Origin: Symsagittifera roscoffensis
Taxonomy: Eukaryota > Xenacoelomorpha > Acoela > Convolutidae
NCBI RefSeq assembly: GCF_963678635.1
Contig: NC_087063.1
Location: forward strand, 35,996,540 to 36,060,539
DNA length: 64,000 bases
Direction of reading: 5' to 3'
The position numbers and the translations under genes were made by a program. Below the pieces are notes generated by a model. It ran no database searches and had not been told where the DNA came from. It saw nothing but the letters and a program-made list of their open reading frames with translations. This document shows, one piece after another, positions 35,841 to 46,855 of the stretch; within the stretch, counting starts at the first letter, position 1; each line of letters begins with the position of its first letter.

Positions 35841-36324
35841 TGTTGCAACGCAAATGTAGGAAAAAGGTGCCTATAAAACAGAGTATAAATGCATATAAAA
35901 CCAAACACAAGCTTGAATATGATTGGACCAAAATGTAACAACCCTAAGCACAGTTGGCCGAGCGGCCTGGGGACAAGTCTCTCACGCCGGTCAAACGGGT
36001 TCGAGTCCCCCCATACGCAGACCTTAAAACATGTAGACCCGAGGAGCTATAGCCACAATTGACGTTTTTACTGTTTTTTGGTTCTAATTTAGTTCGGCCT
36101 TGTTTAAGGCTGACCGCCAAACAAAAAAGAGCAATTAGTCTCCAGGACATTATCGGCCGGTTCTTGTGGCTAGCTTGCGCCAGTTTTGTTTTTTGAAGCG
36201 GATTTATTGAAGTTACGATGTAATTCTCGACCGAAATTATGATGAGTTTTTGCCGATAAATGCTCTCATTAATTTAAATTTTTTGAACCTTCATATTTGT
36301 TGATTTACGGAGATTGAGCGCACA
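35841..36324 (+). repeat. BEL/Pao 5' LTR, 484 bp
   Basis: Begins TGTTGCAACGC and ends GAGATTGAGCGCACA. The flank is ATCAA at 35836-35840, and the same five bases follow the 3' LTR at 45114-45118, the expected target duplication. TATA-like motifs CCTATAAAAC and GCATATAAAA lie near 35870-35895, suggesting a Pol II promoter in U3. Downstream, 35955-36008 carries a tRNA-like A box and B box. Two other copies are the truncated 3' LTR (44717-45113) and a solo LTR (46382-46855). Confidence 0.85.
35955..36008 (+). promoter_or_regulatory. tRNA-like Pol III A and B boxes inside the BEL LTR
   Basis: TGGCCGAGCGG (35955-35965) fits the A box and GGTTCGAGTCC (35998-36008) fits the B box. The same pair occurs at 44749-44759/44792-44802 and, with one B-box change, at 46496-46506/46539-46549. 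The surrounding ~70 bases resemble a shortened Ser/Leu-type tRNA, but acceptor and D stems do not pair well, so it is not a tRNA gene. Confidence 0.6.
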
Positions 36325-36327
36325 TTT

Positions 36328-36345
36328 TGGGGCCCCACAAGGGAC
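36328..36345 (+). other. Candidate BEL primer-binding site
   Basis: TGGGGCCCCACAAGGGAC starts three bases after the 5' LTR and begins with TGG, as a site complementary to a tRNA 3' end should. The matching tRNA was not identified. Confidence 0.4.
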
Positions 36346-38518
36346 CGATAGTGCCCTGATTTTTTAGTTATTTGCCGTCACGAGCTTCGCCGTTCCATAA
36401 GATTCAGGAGATTTGCCAGACAGCAAGGCCCCTAGGGAAACTGTTGAGGGAAATTGCTTTTTGGAAAATATGGGGGGTGGCCTTTTTCACCAGTGTCTAC
36501 TGCTTTATAGACTTAGATAGAGATCTTTATCTTGGACTAGTTTAAAGGCACGAAATTTGATGGCACGACTTGAAAGCAAGTTCTATGTAGTAGATCTACA
36601 TTAATATATGCATTGTAACTAGTTTTTTTGTGAAACGTAGCAAAATCTGGATTTAAAACCCAGCTATTGACGACCAAATTTTTATTAGGACTTGTGCCGG
36701 ACAACAGTTGACAACGAAGCCATCTACTATGTTTGCCGAAGAAACTTAGACGTAGACCGACCTACGTACACCAACTTGAACCGATTGATTGGCCTGTAAG
36801 CCGACAGACGACAGAGCAGACAGGCGAAATTGCAGACTTGTTGAAGAGAGGTCTGTTCAGGTGTCCTGATTATTGACTTTTGGCCAAAGTGGAGGTGTGT
36901 TTTTCTCGACACCCAAAGTTTTAGATTTTTCCCCGGTGTCGCCAATCTCTAATTAAGAACTGTAAGAAGTTTCCAAAACTTTTAGTACTCTCCATTCGTG
37001 CTATAAGTTTATATACAATAACATATATGTCAAAAAAAATTTCTGCAAGCTAGCAACCGGTATTTTTTCTCAAAACTCTAAACTTTTGGACAGTTCCGTT
37101 GAACTGAAATATCTTACAATCGGTACTCAGACAATTTACAGACATTTTTTCTGGATACCAAAAGATTTTGAATATATGTGAACGGAATAATAATCCGTGA
37201 AATCGGAACACAGACAAGAGGTACTGGACTAGTTTTTTGGATTGGTTTATGACTTGAACCTGCTGACAATTTTTCCTAACCCTAAGTAAAAAAATTGTCA
37301 AGAAAAATCCTCATATTTTAAGTGGTCTGGTAGCGACATATCAGGCAAATTTAGTTGAGTTTTTTCATCCTCAGGTTTCTTCCGCGTGTTTTGTTGGAAC
37401 TTAACCATTTTGCCTGATCCCCCACCCACTTTTGGTGAAATTGAAAGCCGACGTCAATGAAAGCCGACGTTTGGAAAAAGCTGACGACGTCAATGAGCAA
37501 TTAATTAGGTTAGCGGGAAAAACGGAAAACCCTGAAAAAGCAAACAGTTCTTAGTTTGCTTCAATTAAATTAAAGCTGTTTCTGCCCGTCCGATTTTTGA
37601 TTTCGTTGCGTGACAGCAATGTTAAGTGGTCACGTACGGTGATATTAAGTGAGTTTAGTTGAATTCTTTCATCCTCAGGTTTACTCCAAGTGTGTTGCTG
37701 GAGTTCAACCGACCTACTTAATTTTCCAACCCCATTGGTACTTAAGCGTAACGTAGCCGTCGCAAAGGTCCCTTAAGTATATGGCATTCATTCTAGGAGT
37801 TAGTTCCTTGGATCACGCGCTCCGAAAACTTCCCGCTCCTTCCCAGAAGCGCGTCAAAAAAACTTGCTTTGCAAAGCCTGGCTCAGGTTTGAACTTTAAC
37901 GCTAGGGACTCTCAGAAAACAATACAGTACTACCTTCATCACTAATTGTCGCACCGTAACGACCTTGTAATTTGGCACGACGCCATTGATAACTCGATAA
38001 GTAGGCACCGCAGCAACAATAACCGCAAACTGAGTAGTGAGCAACTTGTCAATTTGTTATTAAGGTATAGGACAAATATTTGTGCGATCGTATACTGTAC
38101 ACGGAACGGAACCGAGGATATAGAGAAAAATTTAGTTTCAACAGGTATTCTCGCTCTGAACGTCGTCAAAGACTTTATCTCTAAATGTAAGGCTAAGGAC
38201 CAGGTACTAATTGAGAACTACAAAGAGCTTCACCAGCCTCCTTCCCTTGAGTTAAAGACTCTCCTCTTTCTAAGGCGTTATAGCTCTAATCTTAATATCC
38301 TTAAGACGCAAAAAAGCGGAACCGCTTACCACTCAAAGTTCGAAAAGCTATACAAAATAAGCTTTAGGCAGAAATTTTGAGACGTCAAGTTCCCCCATCT
38401 TGTAAACTAATGTTGATATATTAATGCAAATTTAATTACATACCAAAACAGTATCTCAAATTATTAATTGATTTCTTTTTGGTGAGCATCCGTAAAACAT
38501 TATCAGTTTTTGAAAAAC
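36346..38518 (+). other. BEL 5' leader with local duplications
   Basis: Mostly non-coding. About 37320-37440 and 37620-37740 are diverged direct copies, both with TTCATCCTCAGGTTT. A piece of gag (about 37463-37550) is a copy of 38673-38745, inserted upstream of gag. A 144-codon open stretch at 37946-38380 has no ATG and no recognised motif; it could be an upstream gag portion or chance. An antisense open stretch at 36727-36945 was judged insignificant. Confidence 0.45.
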
Positions 38519-40548
38519 ATGGACAAAAAATTCCAAAGTAAGATACGCAAGTTATTTGAAACCCGTCTAAATCTAGAAAATGAGCTGCTTAAAGGCCACT
38601 CATTATTACTTGAGTTTATAAAGTTGCACCACAAAAATTGATAATGCTGTTTACAAATTTAAAATGGTTTTGGAAAAAGCTGACGACGTCAATGAGCAAT
38701 TAATTAGGTTAGCGGGAAAAACGGAAAACCCTGAAAAAATTATTGCTCAGCAAGACCTTTGGCTTAAGAAAGCAACTGAACTGAACGATAAAGTAATGCA
38801 TGAAGCTCAGAGTTACAAGGTGAGCCTTGAACTTCGTCATTCCAGCACCCGGCATTACAGGGAGCAAGGGATCGTTACAACAAACGAGGTCTGAGACATC
38901 CTCACGCTCGCACAAAACAAGAGATTCAGAAGCACGAGTATCTGAAAACAAGTCTAAGGTCTCTAATAAGTCAATAAGCCTAAGGATAGTAGAAAGCTTG
39001 ACTCACATAAGTCTGATAAATCTGCTTCAACTCGTCATACGTCGACTGTTCGCACTATGTCATCAAGTGAGAAATGGCATGAGCTAGCTTTAATAAAACG
39101 ACGCCATGAGGAGCTGGAAAGGCAGTATCAAGTAACTATAAGACTAAAAGAGCAAGAAAACCGTCTTAACTTCGAACAAAGTCAGCTGGAACTAGAGAAA
39201 TTGGCTGAAAGTCATAAGAAGCATTTAATTGAAATGGAAATGAAAGCGTTTGAACTTGAAGACAGTTCATCTGAGGTTAGCGAGAAGGTAGCGGAAAGTA
39301 ACTCGACAGGATTAAGTCAACCTATTTCAAAAGTAGCAACCGATCGGACTAGTGATTGGGTAGATTCTGTTAATTCACAAGCACCTCCTGACGTTGCTAG
39401 TGCCAATTTCAGTCAGAATCGGCGACTTCCGTCAACCTCGCTCATGCAATTCACACCAGTAATCGTCATAATCATGAGCACACAGCATTGAGTGACCATA
39501 GAATCTATAGTTATGGACATCGGGCTATGCCTTAATTTGGCAGTGCAAGTTTTTTGCCATTGCAAGCTTCTGTTCCATCTGTTTCATTCCCAGTTAACAA
39601 AATGCATTCTAGTGCACAAATGTTACCACTACCGTCTGCTGTCCCTTTACAGACCATGAGTTCAACCATAATTAATATTGGTTTTGCCAACCGGCAACCA
39701 GAATCGTTACCTGTCCCAATATTACCAGCACAACCCGGTTCTGGTTTTGTTTCTTTGTCACCTGCATTCGCTGGCGGTGACTTCTCATCTTCTGGAGTAA
39801 ACCCACCGCCGGTTTTCCTTTCGGCACCTCATTGTCATGCAGCGCCAGTCCAAACGCAACATAAAGTTTCCTTTGTACCGCATACTGTGTCAACCAACAT
39901 CAACGATTATTACACAAGTGATGCAAACTTATGGCGATTGGCGGCTACAACTCCAATAGTCTTGCCCATTCAGTGTTGCAATGCGGGAAGCATTTTTTCT
40001 AACGTGACAACAGTTGTCCCACCGTGTAACACCGCCGCCCCGTATACTAGTGGTGGGACTGTATATTTCAACAGTCCCTCAGTTCATGCCCAACATGTTC
40101 CGCATTGTGTCAATTATACTAATATCAGCCAGTCAACGAAGACTACGCACCGTCTTCCGCTTATCCAAACCAAGGTTGTTCATCGGATCAACCTCTCTCC
40201 GCTCGTGAATTGGCGGAATTATTCATGCATAGCCGCAGAGATCATCTTTCTGAATGGAAGTTAGCCCAGTTTGACGGCAAACCGTTAAACTGGCACGAAT
40301 GGTTTGGTCAGTTTAACTCCACCGTGGATTCCGCTGTTCTCACCGATGATACGAAACTGACAAAATAAAAACACTGACTATACTTAAAAACACTTGTCAC
40401 AGGCAAAGCAAAAACCGCAGTTGCGGAATTTAGTTATAGTGGCGTTTTTTACAAGGATGCACTGGCCACCTTGCAACGGAAGTTTGAGCAACCACACGCT
40501 ATTGTTGATGCGCATCTTGATAAACTGAATACGTTTCCTTCACTTTAG
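38519..40548 (+). pseudogene. BEL/Pao gag, N-terminal and DUF1759-like region, broken
   Basis: ATG at 38519 begins a short frame (MDKKFQSKIRKLFETRL) that meets a stop at 38641; the reading continues one base shifted (KADDVNEQLIRLAGKTENPE). A charged coiled-coil segment follows (ERQYQVTIRLKEQENRL, 39057-39300). Next come a Pro/Ser/Thr-rich spacer (39554-40160) and the start of the retrotransposon gag domain LAQFDGKPLNWHEWFGQF (near 40260-40315), typical of BEL/Pao polyproteins. Stops occur near 40365 and 40546, and at least three frame changes are needed to read through. The protein would form the particle core; this copy is dead. Confidence 0.75.
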
Positions 40549-41829
40549 ATGCACAATTCGGAAAATGTCATTAGTTTCTCCTCTGCCATAATTGGCCTCG
40601 TATCAGTTTTCAAATCATTGTCATTCAACGATGATCTAAAGAGTGTTAACCTGTTGAACCAAGCTGTTAGTAAACTTCCGCTTAACCTCAAGGAAGCTTG
40701 GTCATTGCATACTGTTAGGCATAATTGGCACCGACCAACACTCTTAGACTTTGATAACTGGTTGAAAGAAAAGGCCGAAGGGCTTGGAAGATTACGTGTA
40801 CTTAACTCTAAGGCAAAAAATGAGGAAGCACTTCAGCCGAAAACCACCAAAGTTTTTGCAGCAAACACCAAGGTAACTAGTAAAACACAGGATAAGTCTA
40901 AGTTTCCGCCGTGCGTTTTGTGTAAGGGTAGTCCTGCATTGTGGAATTGTGTTTTTTTAAGGAGAAGAATGCTACTCAGCGAGCAAAATACGCAGCTGAA
41001 CAGAAACTTTGCTTCGCTTGCCTCAATGGCAATCATAGTTTCCGGCAGTGTTCTAGAGCTAAAAAATGCCCGGAGCCAGAGCGCGATAGCACACAAAATT
41101 TTTAACTCCATGGATCCAAAAAATATATTTCCTCGGAAGGAAAATTCAAATGTGTCAAATAAGGCTGGAACAATCAAATCCAAGGAGAATACAAACATTT
41201 CCACTCATGCCGCTGTTAGTGATGTACATGACATTGAATCGTCTAAAGGGTTGTTGCCAATTGCAACACTTGGTGTATCCTCGGATGTAACCAGTCTCCT
41301 GACGTTGGTTCTTTGTGATAGCGCATCGACTCACTCTTGGGTGTCTTCGTCACTCGTTAAGCGTCTCGGCTTTGAAGGGGAGACCGTTAACTTGTCAATT
41401 AGTGGTTTCAATTCAACCACCGTCGTTGAGACTCAGAGGGTCAAATTTACAGTTTCCTCAGAGCCGAATAATAGTGATTTTGTATTTTTTCTCAGTGCAT
41501 ATGTTAAAGAGAATATTCGGATTGGTTCCGAGTTAATCAATATTGCTGATTTGCAGAACAAATATCCACAATTAGCACCTATTAAACCCACTCAATATAC
41601 TTATGAGGACGTTGAAGTTATTATAGGACAAGACTACACCCACGCCGTTAGACCCACTGAGTTCATCTTGGGAGATGATAAAAACTCACCGTGTTCCGTT
41701 CGCCTACCGATAGGTTGGGTCATAAGTGGTACGTTGCCGCCGTCCGTTGTTTCTACTTCTTCGTGTTTCAAGTGTGTTGTTGAAGATTCTTCTCTGACCG
41801 ACCAGATAAAATTCTGGTCCGAGTTGTAA
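40549..41829 (+). pseudogene. BEL/Pao gag C-terminus, zinc knuckle and aspartic protease, 426 codons open
   Basis: This is the longest intact frame in the window. It continues the gag domain (residues 1-110, VNLLNQAVSKLP). It has a Cys-rich segment PPCVLCKGSPALWNC (about residues 122-136), the place of the BEL zinc knuckle, and then a linker. A retroviral-type aspartic protease domain follows, with LCDSASTHSWVSSSLVKRLG around residues 256-275 (Asp in DSAS in place of the usual DTG/DSG) and VEVIIGQDYTHAV near residue 360. It ends at a TAA at 41829, where the reverse transcriptase part should continue in frame. The initial ATG directly follows a stop and is probably just an internal Met of the original polyprotein. 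Confidence 0.8.
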
Positions 41830-42290
41830 TCTTATGGTGCTTTCAAACAAGTCGATGCCCGATCCGCCGCGGATAAACATGCTTTATCCATCCTTAATTC
41901 TGAAACCGTTCACAATGGCGAAAAATACATTGTGCCTATGCGTTGGATTGATAGTAAGGTCAGTCTACCAAACAACTATTTATCGTCATTCGCCCAATTT
42001 AAAGCATTGGAGAGAAGGATAAGTAAAGACCCTGCACTGCGCTAAAGATACGCAGGCACAATTAGAAAGGACATTAGGAAACGCTATGTCGTTACCGTCG
42101 AACCCAATGATCCAGGTAAGCGTTCCGATCGCGAGTGGTATCTTCCGCACCATCCCGTCGTAAATCCGAATAAGCCGGGTAAGGTGCGCCGAGTCCTTAA
42201 TGGGGCTTATAAGTTTAACGGCTTATCCCTAAATAAGTCCTTTTTGGTGGGTCCGGACCTAATCCAAAATTTAATTTTTGTACTTTTGTG
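41830..42290 (+). pseudogene. BEL/Pao reverse transcriptase, N-terminal remnant
   Basis: Reads FKQVDARSAADKHALSILN, then YIVPMRWIDSKVSLPNN, then WYLPHHPVVNPNKPGKVRRV and FNGLSLNKSFLVGPDLIQNL, the conserved entry into BEL RT. After LIFVLL the homology stops and jumps to sequence normally C-terminal of the palm (STQVRRSAMNPEDCE). The catalytic YxDD region is therefore deleted. A stop also occurs near 42042. Confidence 0.8.
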
Positions 42291-43160
42291 ATTCCGTCAA
42301 CACAAGTACGTCGTTCAGCAATGAACCCCGAGGATTGCGAAACCTCGTCTTCACCCATTAAGGAACTATGTAACGGTGCCGAACAATCATCACACGTCTT
42401 AGGTCTCAAGTGGGACCATGTGAAAGACACAATGGTTGTTAGCAGAGGCGTGGATCGTCCTCTCGATAAGGCATTAACTCAACGAACCGTCTTGAGTTTC
42501 GTCTCTTCTGTGTTTGACCCTGTAGGATTAGTAGCTCCATACACCGTTAGGGCCCGTCTTTTGCTTGAAGATATTTGGAAAATCAGTGGCCAAACTTGGG
42601 ACGATGAATTGCCGGAAGAGATAAGAGATAAATTTCTCGAGTGGCACTCCGGTCTACCTCTCTTAGGGCAATTGACTATTCCCCGTAGTTACTTCACAGA
42701 GCCTGTGGATCAAATTGAGCTCCACATGTTCGGTGATAGCTCGCAGGACTTTTTCTGTGCGGTTGGGTTTTTGCGTGCGCGACTCTCGAGTTCGCACAAA
42801 ACTCAAATATCCTTTATCTTTAGCAAAGCTGGGGTTGCGCCCATGAAAGCGCTATCTATTCCGAAGCTAGAGCTTCAAGCTGCTCTGCTCGCCACACGAC
42901 TGACATATGATATAATGACAGCCCTTACTGTCAGCATTAACCATGTCTACATGTGGACAGATAGTACAACAGTGTTGCGGTGGCTAAACTCCACAGAAAA
43001 ATTACCTGTATTCGTCGCTAACCGTGTCGGCGAAATCACCGAATCGACCACTGTTGATGAGTGGCACCATGTTCTGAGCGGCGATAATCCAGCTGATTTC
43101 TTCAGAAGCCCTCAAGAATGGCAGCTGGGTTATTGGTCCGAGCATTCTCAGGACTATTGA
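42291..43160 (+). pseudogene. BEL/Pao post-RT connection and RNase H region, 290 codons open
   Basis: Contains RTVLSFVSSVFDPVGLVAPY (residues 63-82), the BEL/Pao hallmark that follows the palm, then IELHMFGDSSQDFFCAV (Asp of the RNase H-like fold) and SIPKLELQAALLATRL. YMWTDSTTVLRWLNS comes next (a second acidic position) and HHVLSGDNPADFFRSP near the end. The usual GDNPAD-TGTRG continuation is disturbed and the frame ends at 43160, while homology carries on in another register (SWVIGPS). RNase H would degrade the RNA template during reverse transcription. Confidence 0.8.
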
Positions 43161-44716
43161 TTGGCCGTTTATACCCGACGAACGTGTAATCAATAAAATT
43201 CGTTTGAAGGGTCCTTCTTGTGATATTGATAATTGCTTCGAGACATCATCAAACGATGTTACACCCATCAAACGTCCCGAACACGCGTTCAATTGGGAAA
43301 GCTACAGTTCCTTTACGAAATGTAAACGAGTAGTCGCTTTTATGTTGAGGATGCTGCCTTCACATGAACATTTTCGTGGTAAGGACTTACAAAGCAAACT
43401 GATTCATCTTGCTCGGATGGAATCCTTCCCCATTCAGTTAAAAACTTTCACCGCTGGTAAACCTATCAAGAATAGTAGTAAAATTGCCCCATACTCACCA
43501 TTTATCGGTCCTGCTGGTATCATTCATTCCACCGGACGGATCGTGCGCGTAGTGAATACGGAGTTTGATACTAAGCACCCAATTTTACTCGACGCCCGAC
43601 ATACCCTAGTTCATTTGTTGGCCCGAAGCCTCCACCATAGGCATTTTCATCAAGGTTTAAACTACATGCGCTCCGTTTTAAAATTGAAATAAACAATACT
43701 TGGGTTGTGTCAATTACTTCGGTCTAACGAAAATCAATGTGTAACATGCCGTAAAGCAAGTACCATCCAGCCTATTATGTGCGATTTACTTGTCGAATGT
43801 CTCGGATATAAACAACCACCCTTTAATCATACAGGTGTGGATTACTTTGGACCGCTTTACGTTCCGGTTCTCAGAAGCACTGAAAAAAGATGGGGATTTC
43901 TTTTTATTTGCCTCACCACCAGGGCTGTCAGGGCTGTACACCTTGAGATTGTGCCATCTCTGGACACTAGTTCTTGTGTCACATGGGCATTGAACGGTTC
44001 ATTGCGCGTCGTGGTACACCAAGCTTGATCTGATCGGATAACGGCACGAACTTCGTTGGTGAGGAAAAAGAACTACTTGCCTGCATCAAGAGCTGGAACG
44101 GCATGGCTCCGACCATTTTTGCACACAAATGTGTTACTTGGAAATTTACCCCGCCAGGCGCACCCCATCATGGCGGCTCCTGGGAGCGTCTCATCCGAAG
44201 CGTGAAGCGCGTGCTTTACGATATTATATATTAGGCAGTAGGCGAGTCACCGAAGAGGTGTTAGGAACAACATTCTGCTTAGTTGAGCAGGCTTTGAATT
44301 AGTACTGATTCACGTGAGTTAGAAGCGTTAATCCCAAACCACTTTTTGCTTGGACAACGTGCCACAAGCTTTCCTTCGCTTTCACCTGGGGAACACTTCG
44401 ATCACAAAAAAAGTACGTGCGAGCGCTGTCAAATGCTAACGCGATTTGGTCTCGTTGGCTTCGAGAAGATGTGCCCTCACTGAATAAGCGTGTCAAGTGG
44501 CACACTCACTCTGACTCCATTCTTAAGACAGGCGATCACGTGTGGGTGATTGAGCCCGATAGTCCGCGTGGGTACTACCCTCTCGCCCGAATCGTCAAGC
44601 TAAACTACGGACAGGACGGTTGCGCCCAATCCGCCCTTGTTAAGACCGCAAACCGTGAAATCACTCGGCCGACCGTTAAGGTCGCTCCTGTTATTCCTTC
44701 TTCAGGGGGGGGGGGG
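43161..44716 (+). pseudogene. BEL/Pao integrase, broken
   Basis: Pieces run 43204-43692 (spacer and zinc-binding lead-in with LLARSLHHRHFHQG, an H-X3-H-like element) and 43705-44028 (ENQCVTCRKAS, then GVDYFGPLYVPV with the first catalytic Asp). A frameshift near 44025 leads to SDNGTNFVGEEKELL (second Asp) and APHHGGSWERL (catalytic Glu). After a damaged stretch with stops and an 18-bp-scale deletion near 44300, 44417-44716 encodes the C-terminal DNA-binding part (DHVWVIEPDSPRGYYPLAR). It ends in a glycine run encoded by twelve G. All three catalytic acidic residues are visible but not in one frame. Confidence 0.8.
44705..44716 (+). other. Polypurine (G12) tract before the BEL 3' LTR
   Basis: A run of twelve G directly precedes the 3' LTR remnant and probably is the plus-strand primer site. 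It overlaps the end of the integrase frame, giving a poly-Gly tail. Confidence 0.6.
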
Positions 44717-45113
44717 TAACAAACAAATGTAACAAACATAAGCACAGTTGGCCGAGCGGCCTGGGGACAAGTCTCTCACGCCGGTCAACCGGGTTCGAGT
44801 CCCCCCATACGCAGACTTTAAAACATGTAGACCCGAGTAGCTATAGCCAGATTTGACGTTTTTACTGTTTTTTGGTTCTAATTCGGTTCAGTCTTGATTA
44901 AGGCTGAGCGCCAAAAAGAGCAATTAGTCTCAAGGACATTATCGCCCGGTTCATGTGGCTAGCTCGCGCCAATTTTGATTATTGAAGCGGATTTATTGAT
45001 GTTACGATGTTATGCCAGACAGAAATTATGATGAGTTTTTGCCGATAAAGGCTCTCATTAATTTAAATTTTTTGAACTTTCATGTTTTTTGCCTTACGGA
45101 GATTGAGCGCACA
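44717..45113 (+). repeat. BEL/Pao 3' LTR, 5'-truncated
   Basis: Matches the 5' LTR from about its position 90 onward and ends GAGATTGAGCGCACA, followed by the target duplication ATCAA (45114-45118). The first ~90 bp, including the TATA-like motifs, are missing and replaced by TAACAAACAAA-type sequence after the G tract. The A and B boxes are retained. Confidence 0.8.
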
Positions 45114-45700
45114 ATCAAAATAGATCACGCGATGATTCACAGAACAGAAATTCAAGTTATAACAACAGACAAAGAAACAACTCTCAATCACCACATAGGA
45201 ATAACACACGTTTTCAAAGTTCACACCAAAATTATAGAAGTAATACATCTAAACATCAAAGGCAAATTAATCAAGTACAAACAACTGATGAAACTCAATC
45301 AGACCCCCTGGTATTGATAATAACGAAAGCACAGAATTGCAATTAAATCACATAAAGTACGAATCCACAGACAGTGAAAGTGACACAGACAATGCAATTT
45401 CAATTAACATGATACATGTTGAAAATGACCACGAACCTATTATATATGAACAACTAAAACATTCCCATATCTATCAAAATCATGATCACTTCCTCTTAAA
45501 TTTTTATACAAGACCTATAAACAGTAACACGACAATAGAAAAAATAGTAGAAGAAATAACAGAAGAGAAACCCATAGAAAGTTCAAGCAGAATATCGATT
45601 AATAATATAATAAGCACTGAAAAACAAAACTTAGACTATTTCACAAAAACACCTTACTTTAAAACAACATTCCAAATATCAAAAAACAAGGAAGAACAAG
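45114..45700 (+). pseudogene. Gypsy-type gag linker continuation, copy 1
   Basis: Resumes the Arg/Ser/Asn-rich linker directly after the BEL element (NRSRDDSQNRNSSYNN). It then becomes acidic, with YESTDSESDTDNAISINMIH near 45357-45415, where a protease domain would start. A nearly identical copy lies at 46856-47440. At about 45700 it switches abruptly to BEL integrase sequence. Confidence 0.75.
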
Positions 45701-46089
45701 AGCAGCCTTTGAATTCGAGGCCAATCAATCCCGTTAATTTCGGATTCACGTGAGTTAGAAGCGTTAATCCCAAACCACTTTTTGCTTGGACAACATGCCA
45801 CAAGCTTTCCTTCGCTTTCACCTGGGGAACACTTCGATCACAAGAAAAGGTAGGTGCGAGCGCTGTCATATGCTAACGCGATTTGGTCTCGTTGGCTTCG
45901 AGATGTTCCCTCACTGAATAAGCGTGTCAAGTGGCACACTCACTCTGACTCCATTCTTAAGACAGGCGATCTCGTGTGGGTGATTGAGCCCGATAGTCCG
46001 CGTGGGTACTACCCTCTCGCCCGAATTGTCAAGCTAAACTATGTACAGGACGGTTGCGCCCGATCCGCCCTTGTTAAGACCGCAAACCG
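45701..46089 (+). pseudogene. Stray BEL integrase C-terminal fragment
   Basis: A 389-bp copy of 44286-44650. It preserves NSRPINPVNFG, which is deleted in the main element, so it is not a simple copy of the damaged one. It ends inside ALVKTANR and joins gypsy linker sequence in the same frame (GRSPNQRKS). Both junctions show only a few bases of shared sequence. No LTR or target duplication borders it. Confidence 0.8.
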
Positions 46090-46381
46090 AGGACGATCAC
46101 CAAACCAAAGAAAATCACAAAATTTCTCACAAAACAGATATAGTTGATCAAACAGTCGAAATATTCAGTATCGAAACAACTATTCACGATCAAATTCAAG
46201 AAATAGATGTTATTCAAATGATCAATCTAGAAACTCTTTGTATAATAGAAAAAGAAAATATTCCAACTATAAGAATAGAAATTATTCAAATGATCGAAAT
46301 CATAAATATCAAAATAAAAGATCACGCGATTATTCTAACAACAGATCAAACAATCAAAGATCAAAATAGAATGACTATCAA
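46088..46381 (+). pseudogene. Gypsy-type gag linker, duplicate of 35547-35840
   Basis: Near-identical to the segment just upstream of the BEL 5' LTR, ending with the same ATCAA (46377-46381). Small differences show the duplication is not brand new. Confidence 0.85.
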
Positions 46382-46855
46382 TGTTGCAACGCAAACGTAG
46401 AATAAAGGTGCATATAAAACAGAGTATAAACGCATATAAAACCAAACACAAGCTTGAATATGAGTGGACTAAAATCTAACAACCATAAGCACAGTTGGCC
46501 GAGCGGCCTTGGGACAAGTCTCTCACGCCGGTCAACCGGGATCGAGTCCCCCATACGCAGACCTTAAAACATGAAAACCCGAGGTACTATAGCCACATTT
46601 GACGTTTTTACTGTTTTTTGGTTCTAATTCGGTTCAGCCTTGATTAAGGCTGACCGCCAAAAAAAGGAATTAGTCTCGAGAAAATTATCGGCCGGTTCTT
46701 GTCGCTAGCTTGCACCAATTTTATTTTTTGAAGAGGATTTATTGAAGTTACGATGTTATGCTCGACCGAAATTATAATGAGTTTTTGCCGATAAATGCTC
46801 TCATTAATTTTATTTGAATTTCCACATTTGTTGATTTACGGAGATTGAGCGCACA
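46382..46855 (+). repeat. BEL/Pao solo LTR, 474 bp
   Basis: Complete LTR beginning TGTTGCAACGC and ending GCGCACA, with ATCAA on both sides (46377-46381 and 46856-46860). It sits at the same gypsy site as the full BEL element at 35841-45113. This is the expected product of LTR-LTR recombination at a duplicated locus. Confidence 0.85.

Noticed and set aside
39672..39893. Antisense frame within BEL gag
   Set aside because: Opposite strand to a recognisable gag spacer; no motif.
45012..45317. Ile/Lys-rich plus-strand frames over the LTR/linker boundary
   Set aside because: Off-register reading of the Arg/Ser/Asn-rich gypsy linker; the other register continues the linker across the BEL insertion.
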